Below, piece by piece: positions 28,275-39,900 of a DNA stretch of 64,000 nucleotides (within the stretch, counting starts at the first letter, position 1; each line of letters opens with the position of its first letter). This DNA is from Zygnema cylindricum (lineage: Eukaryota; Streptophyta; Zygnematophyceae; Zygnematales; Zygnemataceae): the NCBI GenBank assembly GCA_037447655.1, contig JBBHKE010000829.1, forward strand, positions 28,075 to 92,074, written 5' to 3'. The notes below the pieces were generated by a model. The model was not told the origin of the DNA and ran no database searches. It saw nothing but the letters and a program-made list of their open reading frames with translations. The translations under genes and the position numbers were made by a program.

Positions 28275-31200
28275 TTAGTCAACTTTTAATTTAAGTCCAC
28301 AATTTTCTCTGTAGAATTTTAACTTAGGACAAGACACCGGTTTTGTCATCATGTCTGCAATCATCTCTTTATCACTTTTATGAACCAGTTTATTTATTTT
28401 ATTCTCAACCTTCTCTCTCACAAAGCTTAGTCTTATATCCATATGTTTAGCTTTGAAATGGTGTTTTTGATTAGCTGCAATAGAAATAGCAGTTTGATTA
28501 TCACAAAAGACATTCTGAGTCCCAGATTTCATGAACCCGTTCTTTGAGTAGAGATTTTACCCACATTAATTCTTTAGTGGCAGCGCAGGAAGCCATGTAC
28601 TCAGCCTCCATAGTGGATTGAACAACCACTTTCTACTGTTTGCTACTCCAACAACATGCACTAGATCTAATTTGCAACACATATCCAGTTGTTCATCGTC
28701 TCAAAGGCACATCCCCATAACTGGCATCACTCCAAGTGGTGATGTCAGTGTGCTCCCCTCCCAAATGCAACTATAATTCCTTTGTTCCCTCCAAATATCT
28801 CATCACTATTTTGGCTGCTTCCCAGTCTCTTTTCCTGGGTTCATTTAGACTTCTACTGAGAACACCTACAGCTGTAGCAATGTCCGGACGTGTACAATTC
28901 ATAAAGTAACGTAAACTGCCTACGATTTGCTGATAAGGAATTCGTTCCATAAACCTCTTTTCTTCCTCATCCATCTCATCATTCAAAATCAATATCCCTC
29001 CTTCTTCACTCCCCTCCGATACTTTCTTTAGATCCATGGGAGTGGTACACCCATTTGCTTTCTCCATCTCAAACTTTTCTAACATATTACCGAAAGCTTC
29101 TTTCTGAGTGATTCTTGTAATTCTATTCCCTCTATCTCTCTCCATTTGAATCTCCAAAATGTATTTTGCTTCCTCCGAGATCTTTCATGTCAAACCAACT
29201 TCTCAGATCCTGTTTGAGTTTGTTAATCATATCTATAGACTTCATTAAGACTAACAAATCATCAAGATAAATAACAATAAATATCCCTCCATTTTCATTC
29301 TCAAATATATATATGGAGTGATCTGAACTTATTCAAATGTATCCCAAACCTGTCAAAAGTTCATCTAATTTTATGTTCCACTGCCGCGGGGCTTGCTTAA
29401 GGCCATAAAGTGATTTTATCAGTTTGCACACCTTGCTTTCTTCTCCACTTTCCACGAATCCTTCCAGTTGCCTCATGTAGATTTTTTCTTCTAACTCTTC
29501 GTGTAAGAAGGCGGTTTTGATATCCATCTGAAGTATTTCCATATCCTCTGTTGCGGCTAAACTTAAGAGGATTCTGACAGAGGGAAATCTGACTACCGGT
29601 GCAAAGGTTTTTTCATAATCTATTCCTTCTTTGTGAGTATAACCTTTAGCAACCAACCTAACTTTATATCTTTCAATGGAATTATCTGGGTTTAGTTTAA
29701 GCTTAAAAACCCACTTACATCCAATCGGTTTTCGATCTGGTGGACAGTCTACCAACTCCCATGTATTGGCTTCCATGATGGAAGTCGTTTCTTCATTGAT
29801 GACAGTGATCAACCGGCTGCTCTCTGGGGTATTTATGGCTTCTAAGTATGTATGAGGTTCATATGGGTGAGACATCTTTGTAAGTTGGTTATCTACTTGT
29901 CTTTCTTGAAGCCGTTTACTACTTCTTCTTCCTCTTTCAAAATCTGACGCCAGTATAGAAAGCATCCTCGGATTTCGTTTAAGAAGATTTTCAACTCCCC
30001 TGTCTTCCAATTCGAGTAATTGATCAAGTTCCTCGTCGGTTTCCACTTCGTATTGTGGCGTTTCTTCGGATATTGTCTTTTCGTCCTTCTCTTTTTGTAT
30101 ATATTCAAATTGTTCCTTCTTCTCATCTTCCTTCTCTTCATTTCCAAAGTGAAAGTCAGAAGACTAACCCGGTTCAAATCTGATTTTTACTTCTTTCTTA
30201 TATTTGAATGGATCAATAGACTTTACTTCATTCATCACAACTATGTGTTTTACCAAAATGATATCTCTCTTTTTCAAGTCATACATTCGATATCCTTTTG
30301 TGCTCTCATCATATCCTACAAGATATCTCGCTTTCCCTCTAACTTCCATTTAGTCTTATCGGAATCCAAACTGTAGACTTGACTTCTGAACACTCTCAAA
30401 CTAGACAAATCTGGTTTTCTTCCCGTCCACCTTTCATACGGAGTTTCCTCCTTATTCGCTAAAGTTAGCACTCTATTTTTGATGAAATTAGCATAGTTCA
30501 TAGACTCAGCCCAAAACTGCAATCCTATTCTTTTATCAGTTAGCATACTTCTGGACATGTCTTCTAAAGTTCTATTCACTCTTTGTGCTACTCCATTTTG
30601 TTCCGGATTATAAGGAACAGTTTTCTCATGATTGATTCCTTCTTCATTAAGAAATTCTTCAAATTCTTTTGAGGTGTATTCTTTCCCATTATCACTTCTT
30701 ATCTCTTTTATTGAGGTTTCATGTAATTTTTCACTCCATACTTTGTATTCTTTGAAACATCTTAGTACCTCTTACTTTTGTCTAAGAAAATATACCTTAG
30801 TGTATCTAGACCAATCAACTGTAATGGTTAGCATCCATCTCTTCCCCCCATGTGAAACATACCTAGCTGGTCCCCAAATATCAGTGTGAACTAGATCTAA
30901 TACTTTCTCCCTTCTAAATGTGGATGCCTTTGGAAATGGGAGTCTATGAATTTTCCTTTGGGCCTATCCACTACAATCATCTGAGGTCTCATAATCTCTA
31001 AACTCAATCCCATCCACTATTCATTTTTTCTTCATTTTCTTTAATCTGTCTAGATTCACATGCCACAACCTCTTGTGCCAAAGCATCATATCACTTCCAC
31101 ATGAGTAGAGAACACCCTTTTTATTACAAAGTACAATTTTGAACATTCCTTGACTACCCTTTTGAACTATGAAGTAAACCTCATTATCAAAGCTAGCTGT

Positions 31201-32691
31201 AAAGATTCCTTTCTTGGTTCCTGTTTCGAACTCTTTTTCATCTAGAACAGCTATAGAGACTAGACTCTTGCTAAGCTGTGGAATGTAAAGAACATCTGAG
31301 AGTGTTACAATTGAAGCCTTTCCATCAACTAGAACTTTTAAATCAACCGATCCAACAAGACTTGTGGTTTCTACTCTACCATCTCCATACTCTATCTCAA
31401 CTGTTGGAATCTTTCTTAATTTAGTAAACCACCTCTTTTCTTTGCACATATGCATCGAGGCCCCTGAGTCTATGATCCACCCATCCTCAGGTGGATTCCT
31501 CTTACCTTCGAAAGCACACTTTTTTCTCCGTAGATTTTTTGCATAATTCTCAGTGGTTTTTGGTTTAAGAAGAAGCTCCTCGAGCTCCTCTTCCGGTTCC
31601 GTTACTTCATCTTGTCCCTCGTCATGAACTTGAGTTAGAAAAGCCTTTTCCTTTCCTCCATCTCTTGAGGAACCTTGTTCATCTTTTAGTCAGAGATCTG
31701 CAAGCTTGACACACTCTGCCATATAATGTCCCGGTTTCTTGCAGAAGTGACATACTCCACCTCGAAGAGCTCCTCTCCACTGTCGATCAAATCTGCCACC
31801 TCCTTGTCCTCTTCCTCTAAAGTTTTGATCCTTTCCCTTTTCCTCATCATGCTTCCGCCAATCAGATCCTGCAGCCAATGCTTGAACACTTGGACTTCCT
31901 CTCCTAAGTTATATGGTACTCTCTTTCACTAAAGTCATCCCCACTGTATCATCCCAATTCCAATTGCTATCACCTAGATCCTGCAACCGATTAATGATAT
32001 TCTCATACTCTTCAGGTAGTTTCATTATCAGTATATTTACTCTTTGTCTCTCAAACCATGAGTTACCTGCACTCTCTAGTTCTCCAAATAATGCTCCTAA
32101 ATCATTGCAATAATCATTCATACTTCCTCCTTTGTAAGTATAAGTTGAAATCTTATTTTCTGCCAGCTGTTGCTACTGCAATGACCCACTTTTATATTTG
32201 TTTACAAGAGATACCCAAATCTGAGAGGAATATTTAACATTCATAAAAGGAATGGCAATACCCTTCACTACACTTTGGAGAATTAGTAGCTTAGCCACCT
32301 TGTCCTTATAGTTCCAATTTTCATATTCTGACCAATTAGTCTGACTCTTTGTCACCATTGCTGGTGGTGCTGCTGCCGGTATCATCCTTGATAATGGAGT
32401 CCCTTGAGAAGCAACTCTTCCCTTTTCTCCTTCCATTATTATCTCCTCCCCTTCCTCGTCATATTTCGTGATGGTGGCTGTGGTGGTGACTGTGGTGGTG
32501 GAGGCGCCAGAAAAACGTGTTCCTCCAAACTTAGGTGGAGGTGGACATCGAATTTGCCCGGACTCTATGCCCCATAGGTGTTTCTCAAAAAATTCTCCCT
32601 CCATCATCATTTCCCAATAAAAAAAGTCAAATCCATTAAATATAGGCACCCTAGAGGGTGGGCCCATAACCTGAAATTTTGTGGTCTCCAT
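28275..32691 (-). pseudogene. Copia A gag-pol polyprotein remnant
   Basis: Collinear pieces cover gag (32691-32173; METTKFQVMGPPSRVPIFNG start), zinc knuckle CHFCKKPGHYMAEC (about 31725-31770), the post-protease and integrase zinc region (31455-31021), integrase C-terminus (30579-30164), reverse transcriptase (30046-29333, with FAPVVRFPSVRILLSLAA) and RT/RNase H (29157-28275, ending before the priming tract). Several frameshifts and stops separate them, and the integrase core between about 31020 and 30580 is out of frame. It cannot make a full polyprotein. Confidence 0.85.
32657..32671 (-). promoter_or_regulatory. Copia A primer binding site (half-tRNA-iMet type)
   Basis: The plus-strand text GGTGGGCCCATAACC directly abuts the LTR. 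It equals the anticodon arm of plant initiator tRNA-Met (CAU anticodon inside CCCATAACC), recalled from general knowledge. The usual site complementary to the tRNA 3' end (TGGTATCAGAGC) is absent here. Confidence 0.7.
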
Positions 32692-33482
32692 TAACCCACA
32701 AAATTAGCAGCCTATGTAAAGCCTCTAGGATAATATTTGCCCCTTTCACTTTCTCACTCAATAAGTGCCACTCTGGAAAACATAAATTCTGACCACCCTC
32801 ACCCCTATGAGGACAAGACTCCCTTGAGTCAAACGTAAAAAGTATCACTGAATTTGCTCCCTTGAGCAGTAAGTTATGGCTGGCCAAAGATGGCCTATAA
32901 ATACAAAAGGTCACCTGGAGAGAGGCGCCTCAAATACGCTAAGTCCCTTAACTCATACTCATAACTACCTACTACTCTACCCTAGGCCAATCAAAAGAGT
33001 GTATAGTACAAGAAGGTACAGTGGCCGATTGTACTTCTTGTACGGCCATTGTACAACATGGCCTTTTGGTTGACACTTGTCAACTTGGGAGCCATCGTTC
33101 CTCCTCCCATCTTTCCCGCCGTCCAATGATGTGTCGCCACGTGGCAAAGCGCGCCGCGCTGTCCGGAAGCTGCGGATGATTCATTCGGGTTTGACGGGGG
33201 CGACGAAGGCCGTTCGATCATATATTTTACACGGTTAGATTCGCTTCCGCGAGCGCCGTTTGACTATAGATGTCGTTTCGTCAATTTTGGTCTGTGTAAG
33301 TCAAAGTGACGTTTCGATAACACTTTAATTAATAACTGAACCATTTACGTGTATCGTTTCGTTAACGCCTAAGTGGATAAGGCGTACGTCTACATAGTAC
33401 TCTATAGACCCAGGTTCAATTCCTGCTAAAGGCAGCATTTTGGTTATCTATTAATCTGTCCGATTGCCTGCCTGTCTGCCTA
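32672..33482 (-). repeat. 5' LTR of Copia A, outer end missing
   Basis: It aligns with 27362 onward, nearly identical over the stretch corresponding to 27547-28020 and more diverged on both sides. The gag ATG (32689-32691) lies inside it, 20 nt from the interior border. Confidence 0.8.
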
Positions 33483-34879
33483 CCAAAGATGGACTGGAAG
33501 TGAAACCCTCCTAAAGCTTTCTCCGAAGGTGGATGAAATGCGCAAAGAAAAGATAAACGGGGTAAAGGCAACCCATCGCACTGCACAGGAGAAATGAACT
33601 ATAATTAGTCTTGTTGGAAGAGAAAGGTGGTTTTAAACATTTTCGATCCTGTTGGCAAAAGTGGGAGAACATTACCAAGGATTTTAACAAAGTGAAAGAT
33701 TGGCGGGTTAAAATACCTAGTGGAAATACAGATTATTGGGCCATGCCGCAATTCGATAGGACAAAAAGAAAATTGCACGGAAGGTTTGGCGAACGCTTTT
33801 ATGCAGTCTTAGATGAAGGCATAGATGGAAATGAAAACATCCAACCTAAAATGTACGAGACACTTTTGTGCTTAGTCCGGGTGGCTCTAAGACATACGAA
33901 GACAATAGGAGTGGACCACAGAATAACCCTTTTCTTGAAACAACTAGTAGCAATAATCTTTCACCAGAAAACAATCCCTCACCAGAAAAACAATCCTTCA
34001 CCGGAAAACATGTATAGTAATACCAGCGGGAAACGTAAAAGGAATGAAATTTCTTCATGCGCGGCTCGTTCCCTTGATTTGGAAGGCTTTCGAGAAATTG
34101 CCTTGGAAATGTGAAAAATGAATGCTGAAGATACAAAGGAAACCGTTAATCGGTTTGGAGAAATGTTAAAAGCAAATTCGGAAAAGAATGATTGACGTGC
34201 GGGGCGCTTAATTGATGCTCTATGCATGCTTTCGCAAAAAAATGCTCGATGTTGTAACGAGACAACCTAGAGAACTTCAAATGTTTAAGGTACGTTGAAC
34301 TTATTCTTGTTTTTTTCTTTTTTTTCGTTAGTTTTCTTTGTTTTATCAAGGTATAACATGTAATAAAAGTTTTTTTTTACGTTTCCAATTATTGTATAGT
34401 TAGCAATCATTAATGTTTTATTTGTGTATGTTTTTTGTGTTGTTCATGTAGACAGAAATCTTTACGGGGGATGAAACCCTAATCTGGAGACTCACCAGTC
34501 GTGATTTCTTTCTCTACATTTCCGAGAGTAAACAAAGTGGTTTTTCACCAAAGAGTGTTTTGTCTCGTTGTTTAAATTTGTAGGGTTATCACGCCTGGTA
34601 GGATAGTGTGGTTTGGTTAACGAACGTTGAGATTCGATTTGAAATTGTGTATTCTTCCCTTTTTTTAATATAAAACTTGAAGAGGTTTTTAAGGAACAAA
34701 TAGTCATTGAATATTTATTCAAGACTATATAATAAGTCTTGTTTATGTAATCTTTTTTTTTTCGTTTTACATGACGAGTGTAATGTATGTATGCTCTAGT
34801 TTTATATGCTAAACCCTTGGCCTAGTAAACTATAGTTTTTATTTTGCCTAACAAAATTCTTAACTATAAACTCTGACTC

Positions 34880-35230
34880 TAGTATTTCATCAAAAAATAA
34901 AAATTTGCGAACTCTAATTTCAATTTTATATAATAATTTTGTAGTATTTCATCAAAAAATATAAATCTGCACAATCTAGTTTCAATTTTATACAATAATT
35001 TTTTGATATTTCATCAAAAAGTATAAACCTGCACAATCTAGTTTCAGTTTAATATAATAACTTTCTAGTATTTCATCAAAAAATAAAAATCTGCACACTC
35101 TAGTTTCAGTTTTATATAATAATTTTCTAGTATTTCATCAAAAAATAAAAATCTGCAAACTCTAATTTCAGTTTTCAGTTTTAAATAATAATTTTCTGAA
35201 CTGTAAATTGTAATTCGAGTATTTCATTAA
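34880..35230. repeat. Tandem array, about 62-bp unit, five copies
   Basis: Units contain TAGTATTTCATCAAAAAATA, ATCTGCACACTCTAGTTTCA and TTATATAATAATTT. The array lies between the tails of the two Harbinger genes. Confidence 0.75.
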
Positions 35231-35917
35231 AATATGTAAAATGAGTATTTCATGAAAATATGTAAATTGTTCTTATCCGTAAACTGTAGTTTTTATTTTA
35301 CGTATTTTATCACAAAATTCCCTATCCATAATTATCCATGTAAGTAAGAAGATTGATTAAACAATACAAAAACAACTCTAACAAAAACAAATTCATGAAA
35401 CTTTTACAACAATAGTAAAAAGAATTTAAGATAAGTATAACAAAATATGAAGCAACACATTTTCATGAAACTTTTTCAACATTGGTTACCAAATTACAAA
35501 AGGGGAAAAAAAAATACTTGAAATTGCTGTGAAATCTCCATCAAGCAATAAACATGGTCCAAGTAAAAACTATAGCGTAAAACTGGTCAAACAACTCAAT
35601 GCTATCATCAATTTTCTCTTTGTTCAACTTACTTAGTCTAAATATGACATCCAACATAAAACCTCGACCAAAACAGTAACATCAAGTCTACACTCTTTCC
35701 TAACCATGTCTTCAGTCTACACTCTTTCCTAACCATGTCTTTCATACATGTCTTCAGCTAAAAACTGTTTTTTGCCTTCCTCATCGGTGTATGTTCCAAT
35801 GTCCTCCCCCTCAACCTTTTTCTCCTCGTTTGGAGGAGTAGTAGGTGGAGTAACCTTGTCAAGGAAACGTATTTCCCCATCTATCATCAAGTTGTGCAAA
35901 GTACATACAGTAATGAT

Positions 35918-36956
35918 TGAAACTCTGAGACCTCCATAAGTCCTCAGAGTAGACAGCTTCCAAGAAGCCTCTAGGATAATCCTGACCCCTTTGTGTTTCA
36001 GCAAGAATAACTGCCACCCTGGCAGACAAAAACCCTGACCACCTGCACCCCTGTGAAGGCAAGACTCCCCTGAGTCGATAGCAAAAAGAATCTCTGAATT
36101 TGCTCCCCTGAGCAGTAAGTTATGGAGGGTCAAAGTTGACCTTTTGTACAGAAGCTCTCTGGGAGAGGGGGTCCTATCTTCTAATTTTTCTAAGTCCTAT
36201 CTCTCTCACAGACTCTATCTACTGGTGTACGGAACCAATCAGAATTGAGTTCCGTACGCAAAAGTACAGCTGCCGGTGTACTTTATGTACGGACATTGTA
36301 CGACATGGCCAAAATGTCGACACATGTCAAATCCGGATTCGGTGCCGTAATCTCCGGAGATTCCACAATCCAACGGAATTTCGCCACGCGTCATCCGATG
36401 TGGCGATGGCCACAAACCGCCGAAATCTTCCTCCGCGATCTCGGCGCTAATCCCGGCCGTCCGATTAAATTCGGATTTAATCTTAGCCGTAATAAATACA
36501 TGCGCGGTATTTGTTTCACTTACGAAACAAATGCGCGGTATTGATTTTAGTCCGTACCGTATATATTACCGGATCTATGTATCCCGTAATCTGTTTATAG
36601 TTAAATGAATTATCATACGTATACATGTTTAAATAATTATCAAACTATATACTACATAACACTAATCCTAGACTTAACGGCTAGGGCTACCGGCTATTTC
36701 CTGTCTGCCAGCCGGTAGGTACAAGGATCAAATCCTGCCGCCGGCACATACCTTTTAAATAAATAAATAAGTCCTAATTACAAAATTCCCGTAAACCTCA
36801 GGATAGCCAAGGTAGCCATGGCTCTAGCTTCCTCTCCAATTTCTCAGTGACTGCGACAAGTTTGAGAGTTGGAGAGAGAAGTTAGAGATAGACTGCCTTG
36901 ACTTCTATATTTCTTTTCAGACCTAGAAAATACTAATAAAACCATTAGTTTCTACA
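35918..36956 (-). repeat. 3' LTR of Copia B (1039 bp)
   Basis: It runs TGAAACTCTGAGACC to AGTTTCTACA. The plus strand carries a tRNA-like stretch at about 36672-36748. The same 99-codon plus-strand open frame occurs in both LTRs but has no recognised product. Confidence 0.95.
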
Positions 36957-36969
36957 CTCCCCTTATTTT
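36957..36969 (-). promoter_or_regulatory. Copia B polypurine tract
   Basis: Minus strand AAAATAAGGGGAG directly precedes the 3' LTR and follows the polyprotein stop codon (36970-36972). It primes plus-strand DNA synthesis. Copia A has the equivalent GAATTGAGGGGAG. Confidence 0.75.
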
Positions 36970-39900
36970 CTAGTCAATCTTTAATTTCAGACCACACTTC
37001 TCCCTGCAAAAAATTAGCTTAGGGGAAGGCACAGGTTTGGTCATCATATCTGCTACCATCTCACTATCTGGTCTGTACTCTAAACTGATTATTTTGTTTT
37101 CTACTTTCTCTCTAACAAAGCTGAGTCTGATGTCCATGTGTTTGGCTTTAAAATGGTGTTTAGGATTGGCAGAAATAGCGATTGCTGCCTGATTATCACA
37201 AAATATTTTCTGTACACCACTCTTAAGGTGACCAAGCTCACCAAGCAAAGACTTGACCCACATCAATTCTTTTACAGCAGAGCAAGAGGCCATATACTCA
37301 GCCTCCATGGTGGACTGAGCAATAACCTTTTGCTGTTTGCTACTCCAACATCAAGCCCCATCACCCACATATAATACATATCCAGAAGTACATCTCCTCA
37401 TCGGAGCATCACCATAACTGGCATCACTCCAAGTAGTGATGTCAGTATTCTCCCCACCCAAATGCAACCATAGATCTCTAGTTCCTACCAAATATCTAAG
37501 GACTCTCTTAGCTGCCTCCCAATCCTTTTTAGTGGGAGCATTTAGACTTCTACTCTGCACTCCTACAGCTGCAGCTAAATCCGGCCGGGTACAATTCATA
37601 AAATAGATTAGACTTCCCACTACTTGCCTGTAAGGAATAGTCTGCATGAACTTCTGTTCATCAGGAGATAATTCCTCGTCTAAGACTATTACTCCTTCTT
37701 CCTCACTCCCCTCACTTCCCTTCTTCAACTCCATTGGAGTTGTACAACTATTAGCTTTATCCATTTGAAATTTTTCAAGCATGTTCCATATTGCTTCCTT
37801 TTGAGTCAATCTTATAATTTTCCTTTTTCGGTCTCTCTCTACTTGAATTCCCAAAATATATCTTGCTTCTCCCATATCCTTCATTTCAAATCTCCCCTTA
37901 AGATGTGTTTTCAGTTTGTTATTTTTTTTCATTGATTTACTTAATACAAGCAAATCATCAACATAAATTGCAATAAATATCAAACCTTCCTCATCTTCGA
38001 AAACATAGATTGAGTGATCTGAGCTGATCCGAATATATCCCAGACTGGTAAGAAACTCATCAAGCTTCTTATTCCATTGTCGAGGTGCCTGTTTCAAACC
38101 ATAAAGAGATTTAATCAGCCGGCATACCTTACTCTCCTCTCCTTCCTCCACAAAACCTTCGGGTTGTCGCATGAAGATCTCCTCTTCCAATTCTCCATGC
38201 AAAAAGGCTGTCTTGATGTCCATCTGATGCACTTCCATGTCTTCCGCCGTTGCTAAACTGAGAAGTATGCGGACGGAGGGAAATCTGACCACCGGGGCAA
38301 AGGTTTCCTCGTAGTCAATTCCTTCCTTTTGTGTAAATCCCTTTGCCACTAATCTTGCCTTGTAGCGCTCGATTGTGTTATCTGGGTTCAGTTTTAGTTT
38401 GAAAACCCACTTACAACCGATTGGTTTTCGGTTAGGTGGACAGTCCACCAGCTCCTAAGTATCGGCTGCCATGATTGAAGCCATCTCCTCATTGATGGCT
38501 GTCTTCCACCGGCTTCTTTCTGGACAAGTCATCGTTTCTCCATAAGTTTGAGGTTCATTTTGATGAGATAGTTTAGTTACCTTGTTATTAACCTGTTTTT
38601 CTTGCAGTCTTTTGCTACTTCTCCTCCCCCCTTCAAAATCTGAGGCCGGAATAGATGGTTCTCGTGGATTCTTCCGAACAAACTCGGCTTCTCCCCTATC
38701 CCTTGATTCCGAATCAATTTCCACCACGTCTTCCGCTTCGAGTAGAGTTGTCACTAGAGTTTCCACAGCCGAGTCCTTTTCGGTCTGATTTGTACATGCA
38801 AGAATGTCATCTTCTCTAAAACCTGGATAGTTAGGAAGCTCAAAGTCATCGGAATTTTATGACTCAAATCTGATTTTTACTGACTTCGTATATTTGAAGG
38901 GATCCACAGACTTTCCTTCATCCATAACTACTAGATGCTTTACTAAGATTATATCTTCCCTTTTTAGATCATAAACTCTATATCCTTTAACATCTTCATC
39001 ATATCCTAATAAGTATCCTGGTTTTCCTTTAGGATCTAGCTTCCAATTGGACCGATCAGTATCTAGGCAGAACACTTGACTGCCGAAAACCTTTAAGTGA
39101 GATATGTCTGGTTTCCGGCCTGTCCATCTCTCATAAGGTGTTTGATCTTTTATAGCTGAAGTAAGAACTCTATTCTTGAGGTAATTAGCACAGTTCATTG
39201 CTTCTGCCCAAAACCTTTTCCCTATCTTTTTATCTGACAACATACTTCTAGCACTATCACTTAGTGTTCTATTTAACCTTTCAGCTACCCCATTCTGTTC
39301 CGGATTTTTTGGAACTGTCTTTTGGTGTTGAATCCCATCTTCCCTCAGAAAATCCTCAAACTGGTTAGAAGTATACTCTCCACCATTGTCACTCCTTACT
39401 CTCTTGATTGGAGTTTCATGGAGTTTTTCGCTCCATGGTTTATATTGTCTAAAACAATCCTCAGCTTCGGACTTGTTTTTCAAAAAATATACCCGGGAAT
39501 ACCGAGACCAATCATCAGTTATAGTCATCATAAATCTCTTCCCCCCCGGTGAGGGCACTTTAGCCGGTCCCCAAATATCTGTGTGTACTAGATCTATAAT
39601 TTTTTCTCCCTTATAGGTGGCTGACTTAGGAAAGGGTAATCTGTGTGCTTTACCTTGAGCACATCCACTACAATCACTTATATCATCACTCTCACTGAAC
39701 TGAATCCCTTCCACCACTCCCATCTTTTTCATCTCTCTTAACTTATCTAGATTCACATGCCCAAGCCTCTTATGCCACATCATAATATCATGAACACCAA
39801 CATAATAAAGTTTCTTCTTTTCATTACTTAAGATCAGCCTAAACATCCCATGGCTACCTTTCTCAGCAATGAAATAGACATCATCCTCAAAACTAGCAGT

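Larger units (their letters stand above)
27362..33482 (-). mobile_element. Ty1/Copia retrotransposon A (old, truncated 5' LTR)
   Basis: The coding strand is minus: right LTR 32672-33482, interior 28262-32671 and left LTR 27362-28261. Gag, protease, integrase, reverse transcriptase and RNase H remnants occur in Copia order. The outer end of the right LTR is missing by about 90-100 bp compared with the left LTR, where Harbinger ORF1 sequence resumes. No target duplication can therefore be seen. It is inserted in ORF1 of the Harbinger element. Confidence 0.85.
26045..34114 (+). pseudogene. Harbinger ORF1 (Myb/SANT-like), broken by Copia A
   Basis: After the Copia insertion the frame resumes at about 33483 with a trihelix/SANT-like segment (RWTGSETLLKLSPKVDEM). 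It continues, past an in-frame TGA at about 33595 that sits where a Trp is expected, into HFRSCWQKWENITKDFNKVK and SGNTDYWAM. It ends at 34114. Myb-like ORF1 proteins of PIF/Pong elements work with the transposase in DNA binding. A possible 5' exon lies at about 26045-26324 (donor CAG|GTGAGT), and a second candidate begins after TTTCCTATAG at about 27267 and runs into the Copia LTR at 27362. These 5' exons are tentative; the Myb-like part is clearer. Confidence 0.6.

Noticed and set aside
36245-36544. 99-codon plus-strand frame, repeated at 41636-41935
   Set aside because: It lies in the LTR and is identical in both copies because the LTRs are. No product is recognised and it is antisense to the Copia genes.
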